This document shows, one piece after another, positions 1-5,832 of a stretch of DNA of 5,832 nt. The translations under genes were made by a program, and so were the position numbers. The DNA lies in the NCBI GenBank assembly GCA_050997195.1, contig JBPCRE010000053.1:1-5832 (forward strand), read 5' to 3'. The notes beneath the pieces were generated by a model. It saw only the letters and a list, made by a program, of their open reading frames with translations, made no database searches and had not been told where the DNA came from. How positions within the stretch are numbered: the first letter of the stretch is position 1; every line of letters starts with the position of its first letter. The stretch is from JACCZP01 sp050997195. Its GTDB lineage: Bacteria; Actinomycetota; Thermoleophilia; Solirubrobacterales; Thermoleophilaceae.

Positions 1-1
1 C

Positions 2-118
2 ACCGCCGCCGAGGCCGAGCAGCTTCCGCCCCCCGACTCGGGAGCGCCCACCTTCCGACCCAACGTCAAGGCCGGGCGCGTCGGCCGCCTGTTCGGCGGC
101 GGGTGGCGGAAGGGCTGA
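2..118 (+). CDS. C-terminal end of an unrecognised protein (partial, 5' end outside the window)
   Basis: The frame starting at base 2 stays open for 38 codons and stops at TGA 116-118. About 35 of the 38 third positions are G or C, which is the pattern expected of a real gene here. The visible tail is proline- and acid-rich at first (AEAEQLPPPDSGAP). It then turns basic and glycine-rich (KAGRVGRLFGGGWRKG), as in a disordered C-terminus. No domain or motif is visible, so I assign no function. No start codon lies in the window. The gene stands 118 bases upstream of citrate synthase in the same direction, so co-transcription is possible but not shown. Confidence 0.5.
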   Translation, partial: TAAEAEQLPPPDSGAPTFRPNVKAGRVGRLFGGGWRKG

Positions 119-143
119 GCCCGAGGCCTCGCGGCCCCGGGTG

Positions 144-159
144 GGGGCGCAGACGCCCC
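144..159 (+). terminator. Small GC hairpin after the upstream gene (possible terminator)
   Basis: GGGGCG (144-149) pairs perfectly with CGCCCC (154-159) across a four-base loop, CAGA. It lies 26 bases after the stop of the upstream gene and before the putative gltA promoter, a sensible place for a terminator. There is no T-tract, so classic intrinsic termination is not supported. In such GC-rich sequence short hairpins of this kind also arise by chance. Confidence 0.25.
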
Positions 160-187
160 GAGAGACGAAGAGCACACGAGGGGCGAA

Positions 188-193
188 TAACAT
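188..193 (+). promoter_or_regulatory. Possible -10 box for the citrate synthase gene
   Basis: TAACAT fits the actinobacterial TAnnnT -10 pattern and contains the only TA dinucleotide in the region 119-236. Transcription would begin near base 200, giving a leader of roughly 36 bases that carries the ribosome binding site at 227-232. I see no convincing -35 element, so this is a tentative call. Confidence 0.3.
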
Positions 194-226
194 CGCCACC
201 CACTCAGCAGACACACGGCGCCGACC

Positions 227-232
227 GAGGAG
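227..232 (+). promoter_or_regulatory. Ribosome binding site that fixes the citrate synthase start
   Basis: GAGGAG sits four bases before the ATG at 237. The same frame is open back to an ATG-like start at 141, but that start has no Shine-Dalgarno sequence. The extra 32 residues would be a low-complexity Arg/Thr-rich stretch unlike any citrate synthase N-terminus. This site therefore decides for the start at 237. Confidence 0.75.
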
Positions 233-236
233 AACG

Positions 237-1634
<1,398 letters not shown>

Positions 1635-1644
1635 GACTGAGGTG

Positions 1645-1683
1645 TCGAGGGGCCGGCGCGCACCTCGCGTGGCGGCCCCCCGA
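1645..1683. terminator. Stem-loop between convergent genes (probable two-way terminator)
   Basis: GGGGCCG (1649-1655) pairs with CGGCCCC (1673-1679). The stem continues outward through TCG/CGA (1645-1647 with 1681-1683) after one A-C mismatch. Inward it continues through GCGCG (1656-1660) with CGCGT (1666-1670) around the loop CACCT, leaving a GG bulge at 1671-1672. This gives about 15 base pairs in all. The hairpin starts 10 bases after the citrate synthase stop and ends 14 bases before the stop of the minus-strand gene, so it could serve both. It lacks a T-tract on either strand, so termination is inferred from position and stem strength. Confidence 0.5.
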
Positions 1684-1697
1684 GCCCGGGATGGCGC

Positions 1698-2888
1698 CTA
1701 GCGAACGACGACCGTTCGCCGGACCGTGGTGCCGCGGTTGCCCGCGGCGTCGGATGTCCGGACGGTGAGGCTGAGCACCCGGCTCCGGGAGGCCACAGCC
1801 CGGCGCCCCGCCGCGCTCAGCAGCACCCGGAAGCCCGAACGGGTGCCGAGCCCCTGAGCCGCGCCCACCGTTCGCCCTCCGAGCCTGACCGTGGCCTCGA
1901 AGACGCACGGCTCGGAGCACGAGCCGCTCACCTGCACCCCGCGCGAGCGGACGCGGGAGCGCGACTGGACGCCCCGCACGCTGACCGTCGTGCGGCGCGG
2001 GCGGGTCCGGTCGTTCGGCACCTGGCCGATCGCGGCCAGGCCGCGCAGGCCACCGCGCAGCGGCAGGAAGTTGAACCGCGCGGGCCGGCTCACCCGTCCT
2101 GTGGTCGGGTTCACCGTGAACAGCTCGTGGGTGCGCTTGCCCGCGCGCCGCAGCGTCGCGTAGCCCACCCCGTTCGAGGCGGCGATGTCGTAGCCGACGG
2201 GTCCGAAGGCGTTCACTCCGAGGGCACCGCGGGTGTTCAGCACGCCGTCGTTCGGCGGGTTCTGCTCCGCGAGCACGTCCTGGGCGGTGTCGATGTCGAG
2301 GAGCTGCGTCGACGCGGCGTTGGCCACGTTGCTGGTGTAGGCCACGGCCTCGACGAGCGGGACGCGTCCGGCGTTCGGATCGCCCGGGGCGTAGGCGAGG
2401 GGCCCGTCCACGGCGGCGGTCGTCCCCGTGAGCTGGTTCAGGCGCAGATCCTGCCTGGTGTTGGACACGAAGCGGATGCGATCGACGACCGGGTTGAAGT
2501 CCACGCCGAAGCTCGAGCCCTGCGGCAGCGGAGCGAACGGCGTCGGGGTCACCACGGTGGCCCGCCCGGTGGCGGGGTCGAGCGTGTAGGTCCGGCCCGC
2601 GCTGCTCACCGCGTAGAGCTGCCCGGTGAGGGGGCGGCGGTCGATGCCGACCAGCCTGTCACCGGCCACGAGACCGGAGACGGGGATGGATCGAGCGGCG
2701 GCAGGAGCCTGTGAGGAGAAGGAGTAGAGCTGGTTGATGCCCCCCAGGCCGACGAGACGCTCGGCCGCGCCGGCGGAGACCGGGGCCGCGAGCGCCGCGG
2801 TGCAGGCAAGGACGCCGACCGGCAGGCCGAGCCGCCACCGGGACTTTCCCTTCCTGGCCGCCGAGACGCTTGTGTGGAGTTCAGACAC
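1698..2888 (-). CDS. Exported DUF4394 domain-containing protein with a C-terminal beta-rich module
   Basis: This 396-residue protein begins with an apparent Sec signal peptide: a basic region (RKGKSRWR, residues 12-19), a hydrophobic core to about residue 38, and an Ala-rich cleavage region near 38-42. Residues about 45-290 match the DUF4394 family as I know it, with repeated short motifs such as LVGIDRRPLTGQLYAV, FGVDFNPVVDRIRFVSNT, LRLNQLTG, EQNPPNDG and GYDIA. The alternation suggests a beta-propeller-like fold; the family has no known biochemical function. Residues about 298-396 form a second, basic, beta-rich segment with Cys324 and Cys328 (GSCSEPC), which could form a disulfide outside the cell. 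This module resembles tails I associate with secreted Solirubrobacterales proteins. The start is GTG at 2888, the only plausible one, with AAGGA-type sequences upstream. The gene runs convergently to gltA and divergently from moaA, so it is probably monocistronic. Confidence 0.85.
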   Translation of the reverse strand: MSELHTSVSAARKGKSRWRLGLPVGVLACTAALAAPVSAGAAERLVGLGGINQLYSFSSQAPAAARSIPVSGLVAGDRLVGIDRRPLTGQLYAVSSAGRTYTLDPATGRATVVTPTPFAPLPQGSSFGVDFNPVVDRIRFVSNTRQDLRLNQLTGTTAAVDGPLAYAPGDPNAGRVPLVEAVAYTSNVANAASTQLLDIDTAQDVLAEQNPPNDGVLNTRGALGVNAFGPVGYDIAASNGVGYATLRRAGKRTHELFTVNPTTGRVSRPARFNFLPLRGGLRGLAAIGQVPNDRTRPRRTTVSVRGVQSRSRVRSRGVQVSGSCSEPCVFEATVRLGGRTVGAAQGLGTRSGFRVLLSAAGRRAVASRSRVLSLTVRTSDAAGNRGTTVRRTVVVR

Positions 2889-2891
2889 GAA

Positions 2892-2903
2892 TCCTTCTTC
2901 CTT
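2892..2903 (-). promoter_or_regulatory. Ribosome binding region of the DUF4394 gene
   Basis: Read on the minus strand, this stretch contains AAGGA twice, ending 10 and 3 bases before the GTG at 2888. Either or both could pair with 16S rRNA. It supports a GTG start, since no ATG is available in frame nearby. Confidence 0.5.
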
Positions 2904-2925
2904 CGAGGGGTGAACGGGACAGGTT

Positions 2926-2950
2926 GGAACACTCGGTTCTCACTTTCGTT
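2926..2950 (+). promoter_or_regulatory. ECF-sigma-like promoter signature upstream of moaA
   Basis: GGAAC at 2926-2930 is followed after exactly 16 bases by CGTT at 2947-2950. This is the -35/-10 arrangement typical of promoters read by extracytoplasmic-function (group 4) sigma factors. It points toward moaA and would start transcription near 2957, giving a leader of nearly 80 bases that includes the palindrome at 2963-2980. The match is by eye; chance occurrence is possible. Confidence 0.3.
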
Positions 2951-2962
2951 GCTGTTCGCACG

Positions 2963-3000
2963 GAACCCTCCGGAGGGTTCACGCGGGGGACGGAGGGTTC
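2963..3000. promoter_or_regulatory. Perfect 18-bp palindrome plus a third half-site (candidate operator)
   Basis: GAACCCTCCGGAGGGTTC at 2963-2980 is a perfect inverted repeat with no spacer. The half-site GGAGGGTTC recurs exactly at 2992-3000, so its start is 20 bases (about two helical turns) from the matching arm at 2972. A weaker relative, GAACACTCG (7 of 9 matches), lies at 2927-2935. The array sits between the divergent DUF4394 and moaA genes, just upstream of the moaA -10 box, where a dimeric repressor or activator could act on both. As RNA, the palindrome itself would have no loop, but the distal arm could still form a stem. Confidence 0.5.
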
Positions 3001-3021
3001 GGGCCTCGGCCCGCGCGTGGG

Positions 3022-3027
3022 TAGGCT
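3022..3027 (+). promoter_or_regulatory. -10 box for probable leaderless moaA transcript
   Basis: TAGGCT fits TAnnnT and ends eight bases before the A of the ATG at 3036. Transcription would then start at or next to the start codon. No Shine-Dalgarno sequence precedes this ATG, which is consistent with a leaderless message, a common arrangement in actinobacteria. No good -35 element is visible. Confidence 0.5.
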
Positions 3028-3035
3028 TCTCCCGT

Positions 3036-4028
3036 ATGGCGGAGCCCCTCCACGACGCCCACGGGCGACGCATCTCCGACCTGCGGGTCTCGGTCACCGA
3101 CCGGTGCAACTTCCGCTGCCAGTACTGCATGCCGGCCGAGGGCCTGCCCTGGCTCGCTCGTGAGGCGATCCTCTCCTTCGAGGAGATCGAGCGCCTGGTC
3201 TCCCTCATGGCGCGCATGGGCGTCGAGGACGTCCGCCTGACCGGCGGAGAGCCCCTCGTGCGGCGGGAGTTCCCGAGCCTGGTGAAACGGCTCGCGGGCA
3301 TCCCGGGCGTGCGAGACCTCTCGATGACCACCAACGGCTACCTGCTCGAGCGCGATGCCGCGGCCCTCGTGGCGGCCGGCATCGGACGGGTCAACGTGTC
3401 CATCGACTCCCTCCAGCGCGACCGCTTCTTCCAGATGACCCGGCGCGACTCGCTGCCTCAGGTCCTCCGCGGCCTCGACACCCTGGCCGAGCACCCGGAG
3501 GTGCACCCGATCAAGGTCAACGCGGTGGCCATGCGCGGGTTCACCGAGCAGGAGGCCGTGCCGTTCGCCGAGTTTGCCCGCTCGAGCGCCTTCCAGGTGC
3601 GCTTCATCGAGTTCATGCCGCTCGACGCCGACCGCGCGTGGAGCCCCGACCTCGTGCTCACGGGCGAGGAGCTTCGGAGCATCATCCACGCCGTCCACCC
3701 CCTCGAGGAGCTCCCGCGCGAGCCCTCCTCCACGGCCCGCGTGTTCCGCTTCGCGGACGGCGCCGGGGAGATCGGCTTCATCAACCCGGTGTCGGAGCCC
3801 TTCTGCGACGACTGCAACCGCATCCGCCTCACCGCCGAGGGCGAGCTGCGAACGTGCCTCTTCTCCCAGCACGAGACCGACCTTCGAGGCCCTCTGCGCG
3901 AAGGCGCGAGCGACGAGGAGATCGAGACCATCGTGCGCGACGCCGTCTGGCGCAAGGAGCTCAAGCACTACGTGAACGAGCCGGGCTTCCGGGCTCCGCC
4001 CCGCACGATGAGCGCCATCGGCGGCTGA
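3036..4028 (+). CDS. moaA: GTP 3',8-cyclase MoaA (radical SAM, molybdenum cofactor synthesis)
   Basis: The 330-residue enzyme uses S-adenosylmethionine and two 4Fe-4S clusters to turn GTP into (8S)-3',8-cyclo-7,8-dihydro-GTP. MoaC then converts this to cyclic pyranopterin phosphate in molybdopterin synthesis. The radical-SAM motif CNFRCQYC gives Cys24, Cys28 and Cys31. The C-terminal GTP-binding cluster has Cys257, Cys260 and Cys274 with the C-x2-C-x13-C spacing of MoaA. Arg17, Arg262 and Arg264 (in NRIRL) correspond to the substrate-binding arginines. TGGEPLVR (69-76) is the SAM-binding GGEP motif, and the chain ends in the conserved Gly-Gly (329-330) needed for activity. Length matches the family. 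The frame is open upstream to 2874, but those 54 residues are unlike MoaA, and the ATG at 3036 begins the usual ...DAHGRRISDLRVSVTDRCN region. It is the first gene of a tight + strand cluster, with a candidate operator upstream. No other moa/moe gene is in the window. Confidence 0.96.
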   Translation: MAEPLHDAHGRRISDLRVSVTDRCNFRCQYCMPAEGLPWLAREAILSFEEIERLVSLMARMGVEDVRLTGGEPLVRREFPSLVKRLAGIPGVRDLSMTTNGYLLERDAAALVAAGIGRVNVSIDSLQRDRFFQMTRRDSLPQVLRGLDTLAEHPEVHPIKVNAVAMRGFTEQEAVPFAEFARSSAFQVRFIEFMPLDADRAWSPDLVLTGEELRSIIHAVHPLEELPREPSSTARVFRFADGAGEIGFINPVSEPFCDDCNRIRLTAEGELRTCLFSQHETDLRGPLREGASDEEIETIVRDAVWRKELKHYVNEPGFRAPPRTMSAIGG

Positions 4029-4041
4029 CCGAGCACGGGCG

Positions 4042-4392
4042 CTGAGCACTTGCACCCTGATCGAGCGACGCGGGCCCAAGGTCGCGCGGCGTCGTTTCTC
4101 GACCCTCGAGGAGGCTCTGGCGGAGCTCGAGTCGCGCGGACGAGCGCTCGCACGGGAGGCCGACGTTACGCCGGTGGACCTCCACGTGCGGCGCTTCGAG
4201 CCCGTGGACCGGGTGGTGGCTCGCCTCGAGCTGAGGGGGCGTGGCCCGGTACGGGCAGGGCTCGACGTGCGCGGCGACGGCTCGGCCGAGGGGTACACGG
4301 GACGGTTGTCCCGAAGCGTCATCGAGCAGCGGGACGGCGAGTCGCCCTACGCCGCGCTGCGACGCGTGCTGACACCGGATGGCGACCCATGA
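4042..4392 (+). CDS. Uncharacterised small protein, start codon uncertain (CTG 4042 or GTG 4174)
   Basis: I cannot assign a function. The frame opens at 4012 (after TGA 4009-4011) and closes at TGA 4390-4392, and it shows strong G/C third positions well before the first GTG at 4174. No ATG, GTG or TTG occurs in frame between 4012 and 4173. A CTG start at 4042 gives 116 residues; the GTG at 4174 gives only 72. The longer form reads as a basic N-terminus (TLIERRGPKVARRRF), then an amphipathic helix (TLEEALAELESRGRALAREA, about 21-40). A beta-rich half follows, with RFEPVDRVVARLEL and DVRGDGSAEGYTGRL, and an ending SPYAALRRVL. This resembles hypothetical proteins I associate with related actinobacteria, with homologues beginning near the (T)LIERRGP segment. 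It starts 13 bases after moaA and overlaps the next gene by four bases (ATGA), so it is likely translated by coupling. It has no signal peptide and no membrane segment, so it is probably cytoplasmic. Confidence 0.7.
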   Translation: MSTCTLIERRGPKVARRRFSTLEEALAELESRGRALAREADVTPVDLHVRRFEPVDRVVARLELRGRGPVRAGLDVRGDGSAEGYTGRLSRSVIEQRDGESPYAALRRVLTPDGDP

Positions 4393-4703
4393 GCGAAGAG
4401 CAGACGCGGGTGAGGCTCCCCCGCAGGGCCGAGGGACCCTTCGAGGTGTGGGTCAACGGCGTGGCCCAGCAGGAGGGCGAGGACTACGACGTCGAGCGCG
4501 ACACGCTGCTCTTCCACCGGCGCCTCGCCGAGGAGGGCCGGCTCGGCTTCTGGCGCTGGACTTCGATCTTCCTCGGCCTGATCGGCACCTACCGCCAGAA
4601 CGACTCGGTGGACGTGCGCTATCGCTCGGGCGGGGAGCAGCACCTGGCCACCGGCCTCGACATCCAACCGGCCGGCTCTCCCGAAAGCCGGGATTCCGCG
4701 TGA
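4389..4703 (+). CDS. Uncharacterised 104-residue protein
   Basis: The ATG at 4389 overlaps the preceding stop as ATGA, and the TGA at 4701-4703 overlaps the next GTG start, which is strong evidence for a real, co-translated gene. The product begins with a charged segment, then PFEVWVNGVAQQEGEDYDVERDTLLF (about 17-42). This looks like a small beta-sandwich with a VNG turn and a G-x-DY-x-V strand pair, a pattern also seen in fibre- and decoration-type proteins. Residues 53-69 (GFWRWTSIFLGLIGTYR) are aromatic and hydrophobic but short for a transmembrane helix; they may lie on the membrane or form a core strand or helix. It continues with NDSVDVRYRS and a polar tail. There is no signal peptide and there are no cysteines. 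I do not recognise a named domain. Its link to the membrane protein that follows suggests a shared role, but nothing in the sequence says which. Confidence 0.8.
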   Translation: MSEEQTRVRLPRRAEGPFEVWVNGVAQQEGEDYDVERDTLLFHRRLAEEGRLGFWRWTSIFLGLIGTYRQNDSVDVRYRSGGEQHLATGLDIQPAGSPESRDSA

Positions 4704-5389
4704 GCGACGCCTCCTCCTCCGAACCGCGGCGCCCCGGGCCCACGGACGCCCCGCTCGAGCGGTCCACGGTCATGGAGCTGGTGCACTCCTGGTGGGTACT
4801 GCTCACGCTCGTCCCGCTCGGCTTCGGCGGCTGGGCGGGCTTTGTGTACGCCGGCCTTCGCGCCCACCGGCCGCGATGGGTGATCTACGGCGCCCTCTAC
4901 GGCGCCGCCCTCCTCACCGTCATCGTCGCGCCCGACGAGGATGGGGACCCGCTGAAGACGCTCGCCGGCTTCCTCATCATCGGGGCCTGGCTGCTCTCGT
5001 TCGTCCATGCGCTCACCATCCGGAGCGAGTTCCTGGAGCGCGAGGCCGCCTTCCACGATCCCCGCCTCAAGGCCGGGCGCGCGCGGTCGGTGCGACGCGA
5101 GGCGGCGAAGGAGCTGGCCGAGCGCGACCCTGCGCTCGCCCGAGAGCTCGGCGTGGGCCGCCCCGACCAGGCCCATTCCTACGGAGGCGACCTGATCGAC
5201 GTCAACCACGGGCCGGCCCCGGTGCTCGTCGGGCTGCCCGGAGTCGACGGGGCGCTGGCGGCGCGCATCGTCGCCGTCCGCGAGGAGCTCGGCGGCTTCT
5301 CCTCCGCTGAGGACCTCGGCATGGCCGTCGACCTGCCGGCGGGCACGGTGGACGCGCTTCGTCCCCACGCCATCTTCATCCCTCGCTGA
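4700..5389 (+). CDS. Three-helix membrane protein with C-terminal helix-hairpin-helix domain
   Basis: The 229-residue protein has a polar N-terminus (1-28) and three hydrophobic segments at about 30-52, 60-77 and 87-106. A charged, probably helical linker spans about 108-155, and a C-terminal helix-hairpin-helix domain about 165-229. The HhH hallmarks are DVNHGPAPVLVGLPGVDGALAARIVAVREE followed by GGFSSAEDL (199-206), close to the ComEA/competence-type repeat that binds DNA non-specifically. By the positive-inside rule, the basic loop LRAHRPRW (53-60) faces the cytoplasm and the acidic loop PDEDGD (78-83) faces out. This puts the HhH domain in the cytoplasm, unlike ComEA, whose HhH is outside. 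The GTG start at 4700 is chosen because it overlaps the previous stop (GTGA) and has GGGA upstream. An ATG at 4771 would remove only 24 polar residues. HhH folds also serve protein contacts, so DNA binding is an inference. Confidence 0.85.
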   Translation: MSDASSSEPRRPGPTDAPLERSTVMELVHSWWVLLTLVPLGFGGWAGFVYAGLRAHRPRWVIYGALYGAALLTVIVAPDEDGDPLKTLAGFLIIGAWLLSFVHALTIRSEFLEREAAFHDPRLKAGRARSVRREAAKELAERDPALARELGVGRPDQAHSYGGDLIDVNHGPAPVLVGLPGVDGALAARIVAVREELGGFSSAEDLGMAVDLPAGTVDALRPHAIFIPR

Positions 5390-5415
5390 GACGCCGCGTG
5401 CCGTCGATCGTCGCC

Positions 5416-5421
5416 TAATCT
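5416..5421 (+). promoter_or_regulatory. -10 box for probable leaderless metF transcript
   Basis: TAATCT fits TAnnnT and lies eight bases before the A of the metF ATG at 5430, the same distance as at moaA. The intervening bases (TTGTGGCC) contain no Shine-Dalgarno sequence. The box sits in the 40-base gap after the previous gene, so metF probably has its own promoter even though read-through is possible. No clear -35 element is visible. Confidence 0.5.
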
Positions 5422-5429
5422 TTGTGGCC

Positions 5430-5832
5430 ATGCGAATCGACCAGATCCTCGAGGAGCGCCGGCCCGTCTTCTCGTTCGAGTTCTTCCCCCCGAAGGACGA
5501 CGAGGGCATGGAGCGGCTGTTCAACGTCGTGGCCGAGCTCAAGCAGGACGAGCCCGACTTCGTATCCGTCACCTACGGCGCGGGGGGCTCCACCCGCGAC
5601 CGCACGATTCGTGTGGTCAAGCGCATCCGCCGCGAGCTCGACGTGGAGGCCATGGCCCACTTCTCGGTGGTCGGAGCCGACCGCGCCCAGCTCATCGCCA
5701 CCCTGGACGACATGAAGGCCGCCGGGATCGAGAACGTGCTCGCCCTGCGCGGTGATCCGCCGAAGGGCGAGACCGAGTGGCGCCCCGCGCCCGGCGGCCT
5801 GCGCTACTCGAGCGAGCTCGCCGCGCTCATCG
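5430..5832 (+). CDS. metF: Methylenetetrahydrofolate reductase, N-terminal part (runs off the window)
   Basis: The visible 134 residues are the first half of the TIM-barrel flavoenzyme that reduces 5,10-methylene-THF to 5-methyl-THF, the methyl donor for methionine synthesis. The start reads MRIDQILEERRPVFSFEFFPPK. Glu17 in FSFEFFPPK and Asp109 in LALRGDPPK match the catalytic Glu28 and flavin/folate-contacting Asp120 of E. coli MetF, with the same 92-residue separation. The FAD-site motif VTYGAGGSTRD starts at Val47. The family is about 290-310 residues, so slightly under half is seen here, and the frame is intact to the window edge. The ATG at 5430 is supported by alignment to the family start and by the -10 box eight bases ahead. 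Nothing links it functionally to the HhH gene upstream. Confidence 0.95.
   Translation, partial: MRIDQILEERRPVFSFEFFPPKDDEGMERLFNVVAELKQDEPDFVSVTYGAGGSTRDRTIRVVKRIRRELDVEAMAHFSVVGADRAQLIATLDDMKAAGIENVLALRGDPPKGETEWRPAPGGLRYSSELAALI

Noticed and set aside
2796..2813. Lipoprotein signal in the DUF4394 protein (VLAC around Cys29)
   Set aside because: Leu at -2 does not fit the lipobox, and the hydrophobic core continues past the cysteine. An ordinary cleavage near residues 38-42 is more likely.
2927..2939. LexA (SOS) box, GAAC...GTTC
   Set aside because: The arms are separated by five bases (ACTCG), whereas the actinobacterial/Bacillus SOS box needs four. The neighbouring GTTC-N5-GAAC at 2954-2966 is in the wrong orientation.
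2874..3035. A 54-residue N-terminal extension of MoaA
   Set aside because: The residues do not resemble MoaA, they overlap the start of the divergent gene and the palindrome, and a -10 box sits just before the ATG at 3036.
2979..4322. Long open frame (447 codons) antisense to moaA and the next gene
   Set aside because: It lies opposite a securely identified MoaA, shows no domain, and has the usual His/Arg/Ala/Glu-rich antisense composition.
4050..4388. Upstream extension of the 104-residue protein in the same frame
   Set aside because: It is the shadow of the neighbouring gene in another frame. Its Arg/Gly/Ala-rich translation looks non-coding, and the ATGA overlap at 4389 marks the real start.
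4619..5572. Antisense frame of 317 codons across the HhH gene into metF
   Set aside because: It crosses two well-supported + strand genes and the intergenic promoter, and has no recognisable motif.

Overview
The window is very GC-rich with strong G/C bias at third codon positions. Its gene content is mostly core metabolism. GC-rich codon use, GTG starts, TAnnnT -10 boxes placed directly before start codons, and a secreted protein ending in a C-x3-C beta-rich tail together suggest a high-GC actinobacterium, perhaps of the Thermoleophilia/Solirubrobacterales type. That placement is an inference from remembered family resemblance, not from a search.

Layout, left to right. The last 38 codons of an unrecognised + strand gene end at 118. 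A short leader region (119-236) holds a small hairpin and a possible promoter. Citrate synthase (gltA-like) follows at 237-1634. A long GC stem-loop fills most of the 63-base gap to a convergent minus-strand gene (1698-2888), which encodes an exported DUF4394 protein. The 147-base divergent region 2889-3035 is the most structured non-coding stretch. It holds a perfect 18-bp palindrome with an extra half-site, an ECF-sigma-like promoter signature, and a -10 box suited to leaderless transcription of moaA.

A + strand cluster runs from 3036 to 5389. It contains moaA (GTP 3',8-cyclase, first step of molybdenum cofactor synthesis), a 72-116 aa protein without a canonical start codon, a 104 aa protein, and a 229 aa three-helix membrane protein with a C-terminal helix-hairpin-helix domain. 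The last three are joined by 4-base stop/start overlaps and are probably co-translated. Forty bases later metF (5,10-methylenetetrahydrofolate reductase) starts, apparently from its own leaderless promoter, and runs off the right edge.

Functionally the window mixes the TCA cycle, molybdopterin synthesis and one-carbon metabolism with four proteins of unknown role. I see no mobile element, CRISPR array, tRNA or rRNA, and no clear defence or biosynthetic system. The parts that deserve attention are the operator-like palindrome between the divergent genes and the uncharacterised trio behind moaA.
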